A DNA stretch of 50,983 bases from Oscillospiraceae bacterium (GTDB lineage: Bacteria > Bacillota > Clostridia > Oscillospirales > Oscillospiraceae): assembly GCA_015067605.1 (NCBI GenBank), contig SVME01000005.1, forward strand, positions 1 to 50,983. The letters are read 5' to 3'. Below, piece after piece: positions 42,607-49,516 of the stretch. The notes under the pieces are model-generated. The model saw only the letters and a program-made list of their open reading frames with translations, had not been told where the DNA came from and ran no database searches. A program made the translations under genes and the position numbers. Within the stretch, counting starts at the first letter, position 1. Every line of letters begins with the position of its first letter.

Positions 42607-42698
42607 GGAGAAGTCGCGTAGCTGGCCGAGCGCGCACGATTGGAAATCGTGTATACCCCAAAAGGGTATCGAGGGTTCAAATCCCTCCTTCTCCGCCA
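42607..42698 (+). tRNA. tRNA-Ser (anticodon GGA)
   Basis: A class II tRNA with the CCA end encoded. Acceptor stem GGAGAAG/CTTCTCC with discriminator G, anticodon stem CACGA/TCGTG with loop TTGGAAA (anticodon 42642-42644), and the long variable arm TACCCC..GGGTA expected for serine tRNA. It reads UCC/UCU codons. Confidence 0.96.
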
Positions 42699-42704
42699 AA
42701 AAAG

Positions 42705-42733
42705 AACACCACCCGTTTGGGTGGTGTTTTTTT
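42705..42733 (+). terminator. Terminator of tRNA-Ser
   Basis: A 10-bp perfect stem AACACCACCC / GGGTGGTGTT (42705-42714 with 42719-42728), GTTT loop, then a T run. Confidence 0.95.
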
Positions 42734-42771
42734 GGCGGAATATAGAAGGGAGATTTGAAACCATATGAAGC

Positions 42772-42795
42772 CCCATCCGCCGGCCGGCGGATGGG
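42772..42795 (-). terminator. 24-bp perfect palindrome after the bile-salt-hydrolase operon
   Basis: The 12 bases CCCATCCGCCGG (42772-42783) are followed directly by their complement (42784-42795) with no loop. It lies 16 bases past the HAD gene stop and probably ends the operon, although the minus-strand tail (CTTCATATGG) has no proper T run. Confidence 0.55.
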
Positions 42796-42811
42796 CTGGG
42801 TATAAAGGAAA

Positions 42812-43444
42812 TTACAGCAGCATATTCAGAAGCTGTGCTGTGGTATCGGCAATGGCAATGGCACCGGCGGTGCGCATATCCTCTACGGTTCCGTAGCCCC
42901 AACTGACACCGATGGTAGGGATGCCATGGGCCGCAGCACCTGTTACATCGTAGGCGGTGTCGCCAATCATTACCACGTTTTCGCAAGAGCCGATTTTGTC
43001 CAATACATAACCAATGACTTTGTCTTTGCTGTCACGAGAGCTATCCATGGATGCACCGCAGAGCAGTTCAAAATAGGGAGCCAGCTCAAACTTTTCTACA
43101 ATGGCAGTGGCCATGGATTCGGGCTTGGCGGTGGCAAGAATCAGCCGGTGACCTGCGGCACAGAGTGCAGCCAGCAGGGCTTTGATTCCCGGATAAGGAG
43201 TGTTTTCAAACATTCCCGTGGGTACATAACGACTGCGGTAGATGGCAATGGCTGTTTCCACATCCTCTGGCTTGACGCCGAAGCGCAGGAAACTGTCCCG
43301 CAGGGGCGGGCCGACGAATACACGCATGGTTTCTCTGTCAGGTACCGGTAAACCGAGCTTTTCAAGGGCTAAGGAGGCACAATTGATGATGCCCTCGCCG
43401 GAATCTGTCAAAGTCCCGTCCAAATCAAATAGAATTGTCTTCAT
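42812..43444 (-). CDS. HAD-superfamily phosphatase, phosphoglycolate-phosphatase-like
   Basis: A 210-residue HAD hydrolase with motif I FDLDGTLTDS (Asp7 nucleophile, Asp9), an alpha-helical cap (about 15-80), motif II ILATAKPE, and motif IV MIGDTAYDVTGA. This is the Gph/PpaX/YqaB-like group, and the substrate cannot be read from sequence. It is the last gene of a three-gene operon, nine bases after the unknown 470-residue gene. AAGGTGA precedes the ATG at 43444. Confidence 0.88.
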   Translation of the reverse strand: MKTILFDLDGTLTDSGEGIINCASLALEKLGLPVPDRETMRVFVGPPLRDSFLRFGVKPEDVETAIAIYRSRYVPTGMFENTPYPGIKALLAALCAAGHRLILATAKPESMATAIVEKFELAPYFELLCGASMDSSRDSKDKVIGYVLDKIGSCENVVMIGDTAYDVTGAAAHGIPTIGVSWGYGTVEDMRTAGAIAIADTTAQLLNMLL

Positions 43445-43453
43445 ATCGTCACC

Positions 43454-44866
43454 TTAGGGGAGCAGCCTGAGAGCTACGTCCGAGCGAAGATTCTGACGGA
43501 AAATCATTCTCCACGTAATCGTATCAGCTGGGGCATAGCGCATAGAAGATAGAGCGAAATGACCGCCTGCGGGGATTTTTCCACTGAGTAGGGTGGACAT
43601 GGGAGCTTCGGGACTGCTTTCAAAGGGATCGCCGGGGTCACAGTCTACGATGCTGAACATTTCAGAATCCATATCCGGCTCCAGCGTGTAGCTCAGGCGG
43701 GTATAACAGCAGGGGTGGTTACTCAGGAAGTTGGGGTCCAACGCTTCACGGGTTTGTGCAATTACCTTCATGGTATGTAGCTGACCGGTGGAGGGATGGG
43801 CGAAGGTCATGGTATCGCCGGCTCTAGGGGCGATGAATCGCTGGCCGGGAACGGACACAGGGGCAGCCTGAAGGGTCAGTGCCATTTCCCGAATGGGAGG
43901 ATTTTTTCCTCTGCGCATAAAGTGCTCCCGACGCAGAAGATATGCTTTGTTTCGATCCAGACCGTAATGCTCCAAGGTGCGGCGGGCGTGCCAGTCGTTA
44001 TTCTGGGTTGGATCCCAGCGCAGCTCTGTGATTTTGCGCAAAGGCACTGGTTTGCCATTCACAGTCAGGCTACTACGAACCTCCTGTGCCAGCGGGTCGT
44101 CCAGCTTTTTGCGCATCTGTTCTTCCACAGACATCTGACTGTTACTGCGAATATCCCATTTTTCATGGAACTTTACCATATCATCGGTAGGGACTTCCAG
44201 ATAACTATCCACCACGATGCCGTTTTCGCACAAATAAACCGAGGGGAAATTCCATACCTCGCCGCTCCACTGGACGCTGCGATTCAGCCGCAACTCCTGA
44301 CCGGCCTTAGCCTTCTCACAGTGCTCAGCAAAGCCCGTGCCGTAGCCAACATCCCACCGGAGCATACCCGGCCGGATGGGACACCATTCAAAGTAGTCTG
44401 CACGAAGAGGGAGCGTTTCATAGGCAAACCCCTCCTGTAACTGAGTAATATAACCGAATGGGTCATCAATGACCGGCGGATGAAAATTATTCTTTAGCGC
44501 ACGCAGAACGGTATTGGTACGCATATCCCGTCGGACGGCACCATGGAGCCGTTGGAACAGGCAACTGCTGAGCTGATAGGCTTTGGCAATAAGAGATGCA
44601 TCAGCGCAGGCGATAATCAGTCCAATGAAGTCCTCCAGAGAATGAGCGACCGGATGTACGCAGTCGCCGGGAGGGGCAGAAGGATCCACCGCAAACACGG
44701 TGTCGCCAAAGCCCTCCACCTGACAAAAATGATACTGCAAATCCTTTGACCACACCACCATACGAGATCTGGCGGGGGTATAGACGCTGTCGCTTTCCTC
44801 CGGGCCGGTAATCAGTCCCAGAGGTGTGATATCGATACTGGATTTTCGGAATTTCTGGTACAGCAT
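43454..44866 (-). CDS. Unrecognised 470-residue protein in the bile-salt-hydrolase operon
   Basis: A soluble-looking protein without signal peptide or membrane segments. I recognise no family with confidence. The N-terminal 100 residues (FGDTVFAVDPSAPPGDCVHPVAHSLEDF split across a beta-turn-helix) have a faint SUKH/SMI1-like look; the C-terminal 170 residues are beta-rich with PGQRFIAPRAGDTMTFAHP and LSGKIPAGGHFALSSMRY, which resemble a ligand- or metal-binding beta domain. It starts six bases after the hydrolase stop, its ribosome binding site (AAAGGACGG) lying in the end of that gene, and it ends nine bases before the HAD gene, so it is clearly part of their operon. Start at 44866 (MLYQKFRK). 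Confidence 0.75.
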   Translation of the reverse strand: MLYQKFRKSSIDITPLGLITGPEESDSVYTPARSRMVVWSKDLQYHFCQVEGFGDTVFAVDPSAPPGDCVHPVAHSLEDFIGLIIACADASLIAKAYQLSSCLFQRLHGAVRRDMRTNTVLRALKNNFHPPVIDDPFGYITQLQEGFAYETLPLRADYFEWCPIRPGMLRWDVGYGTGFAEHCEKAKAGQELRLNRSVQWSGEVWNFPSVYLCENGIVVDSYLEVPTDDMVKFHEKWDIRSNSQMSVEEQMRKKLDDPLAQEVRSSLTVNGKPVPLRKITELRWDPTQNNDWHARRTLEHYGLDRNKAYLLRREHFMRRGKNPPIREMALTLQAAPVSVPGQRFIAPRAGDTMTFAHPSTGQLHTMKVIAQTREALDPNFLSNHPCCYTRLSYTLEPDMDSEMFSIVDCDPGDPFESSPEAPMSTLLSGKIPAGGHFALSSMRYAPADTITWRMIFRQNLRSDVALRLLP

Positions 44867-44872
44867 AGGCTG

Positions 44873-45856
44873 TCACCGTCCTTTCGGGCCGTTTTGTATG
44901 TTTATCTGAGGCTGTTCCAGCAGGGGATAAAGGATGAGCTGGTCACCTTGTAAGTTCTCCAACGTCATATCAATGGCGTTGATTTGGGAATTGTCGTAAG
45001 TGGTGTAGTAGTATATTCCTCGATTGGTGTTACAGCAGCAGCAATAGCGGGTGATTTCGTATTTATCCTCGCCCATACGGACGCTGCCACGGGGCATGGC
45101 CACAGAGGAAAGAATGTGGAAAAACTGACTCACGCTTTGCGCCTCACCATCGTCGCAGACGCTGTTACATTTGACGAAGGCGGCTTTTACAAATCGGGAT
45201 GCAGAGGAAAAGTCGCCGGGCAGACCGATACCGCCCATGCCATTACTGAAGGGAGTCAGGGTGATGCCGGAGCGGTCTGTGGCCGGGTTGGGGGAAAGAT
45301 TCAAATAGTTTCTAATATTGTATAGATGATAATCGAAGGGCGGTTCGTTGGTTAAGACGCCCACAGGGTTCTCATAGATTTTCAGTCCCTGCGCCATGGG
45401 TTCTACAACAATGGACTGGCTTGCATCGGCAATAATCCAATGCAAGGGGGAAGGGGGAAGTGTTGTGTTGAACGGAATATTTATCAGATTCAGTTTGCGC
45501 AGCTTATCCTTTGCTTCCGGAACGGTAGCGCATTGTCCCAAAATCCATGGAATGAATTCAAAGGGCGTAATGTTATCCATATCCGGCTGTTCCGGCAGAT
45601 ACACGGCGGATTTCGGGAAGTTCAGACCGGCCATGCTGAGCCCATGCTCGTTGGTTGCTTCGTAGTAGAGCGGGTAGCCATCCATGACGGTAGCCATGCC
45701 AATCATAGCGTAGTGACGATTCAGTGTCTGAGCCTTGCGAAATGGAAAGGGGAAAGCTCTGGGGGTAATGGTAACGGTTTCGTGATAGCCGTACTCCAAA
45801 TCCAGATTTCGTCCGAAGTAATGGTCACGGGTCAGCAAGCTGATGGCAGTGCACAT
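44873..45856 (-). CDS. Choloylglycine hydrolase (bile salt hydrolase/penicillin V acylase family)
   Basis: An Ntn-hydrolase that deconjugates bile salts or cleaves related amides. The 327-residue length is typical of bile salt hydrolases. The start at 45856 gives MCTAIS, exposing Cys2 as nucleophile after Met removal; a longer frame (45880) would bury it and is rejected. The other catalytic residues are visible: Arg/Asp in FGRNLDLEY, the Asn of GLSMAGLNFP, Asn in VLTNEPPFDYHLYN, and Arg in SSASRFVKAAF. This fits a bile salt hydrolase better than a penicillin acylase, although the substrate needs testing. GGGAGG precedes the start. It leads the operon with the unknown and HAD genes. Confidence 0.93.
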   Translation of the reverse strand: MCTAISLLTRDHYFGRNLDLEYGYHETVTITPRAFPFPFRKAQTLNRHYAMIGMATVMDGYPLYYEATNEHGLSMAGLNFPKSAVYLPEQPDMDNITPFEFIPWILGQCATVPEAKDKLRKLNLINIPFNTTLPPSPLHWIIADASQSIVVEPMAQGLKIYENPVGVLTNEPPFDYHLYNIRNYLNLSPNPATDRSGITLTPFSNGMGGIGLPGDFSSASRFVKAAFVKCNSVCDDGEAQSVSQFFHILSSVAMPRGSVRMGEDKYEITRYCCCCNTNRGIYYYTTYDNSQINAIDMTLENLQGDQLILYPLLEQPQINIQNGPKGR

Positions 45857-45880
45857 AGTAAAACCTCCCAATATACCCAT

Positions 45881-45909
45881 AGTATACCACTTTTTTTGAA
45901 GGTTTACAA
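45881..45909 (-). promoter_or_regulatory. Promoter of the bile-salt-hydrolase operon
   Basis: On the minus strand TTGTAA (45909-45904), a 17-bp spacer and TATACT (45886-45881). Confidence 0.78.
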
Positions 45910-45962
45910 TGGGAAAGTGAAATAAATTATGAGCGCGCTCCTCCGGAGGGAAGAACGCGCTC
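45910..45962 (-). terminator. Terminator of the feo operon
   Basis: A stem GAGCGCG / CGCGCTC (45931-45937 with 45956-45962) encloses a second dyad CCTCCGGAGG (45940-45949). The minus strand continues ATAATTTATTT. It lies just past the Cys-rich protein gene. Confidence 0.65.
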
Positions 45963-45979
45963 GAAGATTAGAAAGAGGG

Positions 45980-46147
45980 TTATTTTTTATTTTGGCATCC
46001 GCAACTGCAACTACCGCAATTGCCGGAGCAGGAGCCGCTATCCGGACAGCCGATGCATTTCTTTCCGCTCTTTTTGGCTTTGTAGACGTAAAACGCAGCA
46101 CCCCCAAGGATTGCCATTAAGACCGCGATGATGATGACATTTTCCAT
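45980..46147 (-). CDS. FeoB-associated Cys-rich membrane protein
   Basis: A 55-residue protein too short for the usual size cut-off. It has one N-terminal membrane segment (about 3-22), a basic stretch (KAKKSGKK) and a cysteine-rich tail with nine Cys (CIGC ... CSGNCGSCSCGC). This is the small protein family found directly after feoB in many Firmicutes, thought to assist ferrous iron uptake. It starts at 46147, three bases after the feoB stop, and is plainly co-transcribed. The tail could bind iron (inference). Confidence 0.9.
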   Translation of the reverse strand: MENVIIIAVLMAILGGAAFYVYKAKKSGKKCIGCPDSGSCSGNCGSCSCGCQNKK

Positions 46148-46150
46148 AGC

Positions 46151-48190
46151 TTACTTCTTTCCACTGAGGGCGTACGCAGCTCTGACCTTTTTGCCGGAAT
46201 TGACACACAGGAATACCACAATCAGTGCCATCACTGCCACTGCGATACCGCCGCAGAGGGTCGGGACGAACGCCAGTGCATCGCCAACAATCAGACTACC
46301 AATGGTGTAGACCAGATAGCCGATGGTGTAGCCAACACCCAGCTGCAGAGCGATACCGCCCCAGAGCCATTTTTTATCCTTGATTTCAGCGTTCATAGCA
46401 CCAATGGCCGCGAAGCAGGGAGGGGAGAACAGGTTAAACATTAAGTAAGCCAGTGCGGCAACCGGGGTGATATCAAATACTGCGGCCACCGCAGCACCCG
46501 CCCCCTCGGCCATTTCCAACGCTTCGGTGTCAATCAGATTGGAGATGCCGTAGCACACAGCCAGCGTGCCGACCACGTTCTCCTTAGCGATGAAGCCGGT
46601 GACCGCGGCGGCGGCTAACTGCCATGCCTTGATGCCGATGATAGGCACCAGTACGACAGCAATGGGGTTAGCGATGGAGGCAAGGATGGAGGTGTTTGCA
46701 TTCCCTTCCTCCACTAGCTGGAAGTTCCAGTTGAAGGACTGCATGAGATAGACCACAGCGTTACACAGCATGATGATGGTGCCGGCCTTGACGATGTAAG
46801 ACCAGCCACGGCTTAGCATATCCATGCAGGCGCGCTTCAGGGAGGGGCCTTTGTACTCCGGTAGTTCGATGATAAAGAAGGATTTCCGGTTTTTGTGGCC
46901 GGTAATCTTATTGACCAGCAGCGCACACAGAAGAATAATCACAATACCGGCAAAATACATCAACGTACCCACCCAACTGGCATCATCGAAGAAGGCACCG
47001 GCGAACAGGGCGATGACGGGCAGCTTGGCACCGCAGGGCATAAAGGGAGCCAGCATAGCAGTGGCATTACGTTCCCGCTCGTTGCGAATGGTACGGGCGG
47101 CCATAACGCCGGGGATGGCACAGCCAGTGCCGATGATGAAGGGAATGACGGATTTACCGGAAAGACCCACCTTTTTGAAGATGGGATCCAGAACCACGGT
47201 AGCGCGTGCCATGTAGCCGCAATCCTCCAGCAGGGAAATCAGGAAATACATGACCATGACCAGCGGAAGGAAGCCAACAACAGCACTGACACCGCCGATA
47301 ATGCCCTCCGTCAGTAAGGCGACCAGGAAGGGGTTGCCGCCCTCTAGCGCTCCGGCTACCCATTCCTTAAACATATCAATCAGCGTTACCAGGCCGGGGA
47401 TAGTGAAGCCGTTGGCGAACTCGTAGCCTTCGGCAATCCAAGGTCCGACCCATGCCTGAGAAATCTGGAACACCAAAAACATGACTGCCGCAAAGATGAC
47501 CAGACCGGCAACGGGATTGGTCAGAACGGCATCAATCTTGTCCTGAGAATTTTTATCCTTGGTTTTGACCTTGCGCTTTTCCACTTGTGCGACTGCCTTG
47601 TTGACGAACTCGAATCGCTTTCTATCTGCGGCCTCGACAGCTTTCTTGCTGCTCAAGTTGATATTGCCCTGCGTGTAAGGGGCTTTCTGTCTTTTGCCCT
47701 TGAGTTGGATGGCTGCCGTGACAGCTTCCTTCAGACCATCGCCGGTGGTAGAGGTGGTGTCCACGACGGGACAGTTTAGAATTTTGGACAGTGCGGCTGC
47801 ATTGATTTGAGTCTGTTTCTTCTCGTTCACATCCGCTTTATTCAAAGCCACCACAACGGGGATGCCCAGCTCCAGCAGCTGTGTGGTAAAGAACAGACTG
47901 CGACTCAGATTGGTGGCATCTACTATGTTGATGATGACATCGGGATTCTCATTCTTCACATAGGCGCTGGTAATGCTCTCCTCGGAAGTGAAGGGGGACA
48001 TGGAGTAAGCGCCGGGAAGATCCACAACAATCAGCGCTTCTGAGCCGACTTGGTAGGTCTTTTTGATGGGATGTTCTTTTCTCTCTACGGTAACACCGGC
48101 CCAGTTGCCGACCTTTTCATTTTGTCCGGTCAGGGCGTTGTACATGGTGGTTTTACCGCTGTTAGGATTGCCTGTCAAAGCAATTCTCAT
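46151..48190 (-). CDS. feoB: Ferrous iron transporter FeoB
   Basis: FeoB imports Fe2+ and carries an N-terminal G domain. Visible in this 679-residue protein: G1 GNPNSGKT (7-14), the GNWAGVTVE switch, G3 DLPGAYSM, G4 NKAD, then two halves of a membrane domain with ALLTEGIIGGVSAVVGFLP and CGAKLPV. The length fits the shorter clostridial FeoB. The start at 48190 has GGAGG eight bases upstream. A box TTAGGCTCTGCTAA (48257-48270) and a terminator (48280-48311) lie between it and feoA, so feoB may have its own regulated promoter. Confidence 0.96.
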   Translation of the reverse strand: MRIALTGNPNSGKTTMYNALTGQNEKVGNWAGVTVERKEHPIKKTYQVGSEALIVVDLPGAYSMSPFTSEESITSAYVKNENPDVIINIVDATNLSRSLFFTTQLLELGIPVVVALNKADVNEKKQTQINAAALSKILNCPVVDTTSTTGDGLKEAVTAAIQLKGKRQKAPYTQGNINLSSKKAVEAADRKRFEFVNKAVAQVEKRKVKTKDKNSQDKIDAVLTNPVAGLVIFAAVMFLVFQISQAWVGPWIAEGYEFANGFTIPGLVTLIDMFKEWVAGALEGGNPFLVALLTEGIIGGVSAVVGFLPLVMVMYFLISLLEDCGYMARATVVLDPIFKKVGLSGKSVIPFIIGTGCAIPGVMAARTIRNERERNATAMLAPFMPCGAKLPVIALFAGAFFDDASWVGTLMYFAGIVIILLCALLVNKITGHKNRKSFFIIELPEYKGPSLKRACMDMLSRGWSYIVKAGTIIMLCNAVVYLMQSFNWNFQLVEEGNANTSILASIANPIAVVLVPIIGIKAWQLAAAAVTGFIAKENVVGTLAVCYGISNLIDTEALEMAEGAGAAVAAVFDITPVAALAYLMFNLFSPPCFAAIGAMNAEIKDKKWLWGGIALQLGVGYTIGYLVYTIGSLIVGDALAFVPTLCGGIAVAVMALIVVFLCVNSGKKVRAAYALSGKK

Positions 48191-48256
48191 GGTTTTACCT
48201 CCTGAAAATGGAATATATCCTCACACACCAAAATAGATGGCTGGTAAGTACGATGG

Positions 48257-48270
48257 TTAGGCTCTGCTAA
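48257..48270. promoter_or_regulatory. Operator-like box upstream of feoB
   Basis: TTAGGCTCTGCTAA, an imperfect inverted repeat with outer TTAG/CTAA half-sites and a six-base centre. The same pattern occurs twice upstream of feoA. It is probably a DtxR-family binding site. Confidence 0.7.
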
Positions 48271-48279
48271 CTGGCATCC

Positions 48280-48311
48280 AAAGAAAACGACCTTTCGGCC
48301 GCTCTTTTTTC
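48280..48311 (-). terminator. Terminator-like hairpin between feoA and feoB
   Basis: On the minus strand the A-rich arm AAAAGAGCGGCC pairs with GGTCGTTTTCTTT around a GAAA tetraloop, with a T-rich tail. It lies directly after the feoA stop and would limit read-through into feoB. Confidence 0.65.
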
Positions 48312-48313
48312 GT

Positions 48314-48526
48314 TTAGATGCGGATTGCCTCCGCAAGTTGATCGTCGATATTGTATCTGCCATCCTTGATGGAAACGGTGCAGTTTCTTTTACGTCTTGC
48401 AACTACGGTAATAGGCTCGCCGGAGTAACAACCCAGAGAGAACAGGAAGGCATTTAGTTCCTCGTCATCCGTTTCGATGGCACGGATAATATATTCCTTG
48501 CCGACCTCTGCACTTCTAAGATCCAT
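48314..48526 (-). CDS. feoA: FeoA, small SH3-like partner of FeoB
   Basis: A 70-residue FeoA domain (MDLRSAEVGKEYIIRAIE ... FLFSLGCYSGEPITVVARR ... CTVSIKDGRYNIDDQLAEAIRI) that regulates or supports FeoB. I start at ATG 48526 rather than the upstream GTG because AGGTGA (about 48533-48538) is then correctly spaced. Its own sigma-A promoter (48603-48631) and two operator-like boxes lie upstream. It is separated from feoB by a terminator-like hairpin and a third box. Confidence 0.92.
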   Translation of the reverse strand: MDLRSAEVGKEYIIRAIETDDEELNAFLFSLGCYSGEPITVVARRKRNCTVSIKDGRYNIDDQLAEAIRI

Positions 48527-48546
48527 ACGATTCACCTGCTTTATGA

Positions 48547-48560
48547 TTAGTCTATGCTAA
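48547..48560. promoter_or_regulatory. Operator-like box 1 upstream of feoA
   Basis: TTAGTCTATGCTAA: TTAG/CTAA half-sites with a six-base centre, 20 bases upstream of the feoA start. Part of the three-box set in this locus. Confidence 0.72.
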
Positions 48561-48580
48561 CCAGCTTGCTGAAATTACGA

Positions 48581-48594
48581 TTAGCTACTGCTAA
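48581..48594. promoter_or_regulatory. Operator-like box 2 at the feoA transcript start
   Basis: TTAGCTACTGCTAA. It lies immediately downstream of the -10 of the feoA promoter (48603-48608), so a bound repressor would cover the transcript start. Confidence 0.75.
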
Positions 48595-48602
48595 CCTTCA
48601 AT

Positions 48603-48631
48603 ATAATACTTCCAGAGCGTTGATTTGTCAA
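48603..48631 (-). promoter_or_regulatory. Promoter of feoA
   Basis: On the minus strand a perfect TTGACA (48631-48626), a 17-bp spacer and TATTAT (48608-48603). Confidence 0.88.
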
Positions 48632-48676
48632 CCCATTTTCCGCATTTTTTGTATCTTTTTTCCGAAATTGTCACTA

Positions 48677-48705
48677 TTGCAAAATATTAGGAATTGTGGT
48701 ATACT
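48677..48705 (+). promoter_or_regulatory. Promoter of the DtxR-type regulator gene
   Basis: TTGCAA (48677-48682), a 17-bp spacer and TATACT (48700-48705). I find no TTAG-N6-CTAA box over this promoter. Confidence 0.8.
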
Positions 48706-48737
48706 GTTAATAATCAAAATCACCAAGGAGAACCGCC

Positions 48738-49097
48738 ATGGCTCTGCATGAATCTGCCGAAATGTATTTGGAAACGATTTATTTGCTCACTCAGCGCAGC
48801 AGCAGCGTCCGCAGTATCGATGTAGCAGAGCATATGGGCTATTCCAAGCCCAGTGTCAGTCGTGCGGTAGGCCTGTTGAAGCAGGGGGGCTATGTGGTTA
48901 CCGATGGTGATGGTTTTTTGTCACTGACCGATAAGGGACTGGAGGCTGCGGCCTTGATTTTTGAGCGGCATACGGTGCTGACAAAACTGCTGACCACCAT
49001 TGGGGTGGAGGAAACAATCGCCGCAGAGGATGCCTGTCGAATCGAGCACGTCATCAGCGACGAAACGCTGGCGGCCATCAAGCGGTTCTTACAATAA
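48738..49097 (+). CDS. DtxR/MntR-family metal-dependent repressor (short form)
   Basis: A 119-residue regulator: N-terminal winged helix-turn-helix (ESAEMYLETIYLL, then VRSIDVAEHMGYSKPSVSRAVGLLKQGGYV) and the metal-binding/dimerisation domain (FERHTVLTKLL ... AAEDACRIEHVISDETL, with the family's E-x-D-A-C-R-I-E-H). It lacks the C-terminal SH3-like domain of full DtxR. It is divergent from feoA, whose promoter carries TTAG-N6-CTAA boxes, so it is the likely Fe(II)-dependent repressor of the locus (inference). AAGGAGAA lies before the ATG at 48738. Confidence 0.9.
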   Translation: MALHESAEMYLETIYLLTQRSSSVRSIDVAEHMGYSKPSVSRAVGLLKQGGYVVTDGDGFLSLTDKGLEAAALIFERHTVLTKLLTTIGVEETIAAEDACRIEHVISDETLAAIKRFLQ

Positions 49098-49129
49098 AAA
49101 GCAGCGGCACCGCAATTGCGATGCCGCTG
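49095..49129 (-). terminator. Terminator of rpmB
   Basis: CAGCGGCA / TGCCGCTG (49102-49109 with 49122-49129) around the inner dyad CGCAATTGCG. The minus strand continues CTTTTTATTG. It may also serve the convergent regulator gene. Confidence 0.75.
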
Positions 49130-49144
49130 AATTGTGCTGTATTA

Positions 49145-49333
49145 TCAGACTGCGCGCTCAACCTTATTGGAACGGAGGCATCTGGTACAAGCGTACACAT
49201 GGCACGGAGTTCCGTTGACCACAGCCTTAACGCGCTTTACGTTGGGCTTCCAGGTACGGTTGGAACGTCTGTGGGAGTGAGAGACCTTGATACCGAAGGT
49301 CACGCCCTTGCCACAATAATCACACTTCGCCAT
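49145..49333 (-). CDS. rpmB: Ribosomal protein bL28 (zinc-binding form)
   Basis: A 62-residue large-subunit protein beginning MAKCDYCGKGVTFG, with the zinc pairs CDYC and CTRC, so it is the C+ form. GGAGG lies 10 bases before the ATG at 49333; a frame seven residues longer begins before that site and is rejected. It is a single-gene unit. Confidence 0.98.
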   Translation of the reverse strand: MAKCDYCGKGVTFGIKVSHSHRRSNRTWKPNVKRVKAVVNGTPCHVYACTRCLRSNKVERAV

Positions 49334-49388
49334 TTTTGTTGCACCTCCTAACATTCATCATTCAATGCGCCCGCTAAGACGCTTAGAT

Positions 49389-49417
49389 ATGATAGCAGAC
49401 TTTGTCCGAAATTGCAA
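49389..49417 (-). promoter_or_regulatory. Promoter of rpmB
   Basis: On the minus strand TTGCAA (49417-49412), a 17-bp spacer and an extended -10 TGCTATCAT (ending 49389). Confidence 0.8.
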
Positions 49418-49456
49418 GCTTTTTTTTATTATTTTTTTACTTTTTTTATTTTCGTG

Positions 49457-49485
49457 TTGATATTCCCTGATGGTGCAGGTATAAT
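49457..49485 (+). promoter_or_regulatory. Promoter of hprK
   Basis: TTGATA (49457-49462), a 17-bp spacer and TATAAT (49480-49485). Confidence 0.85.
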
Positions 49486-49516
49486 AGAGCTAAAATATAG
49501 GAAAGAGGTGCTGGCC

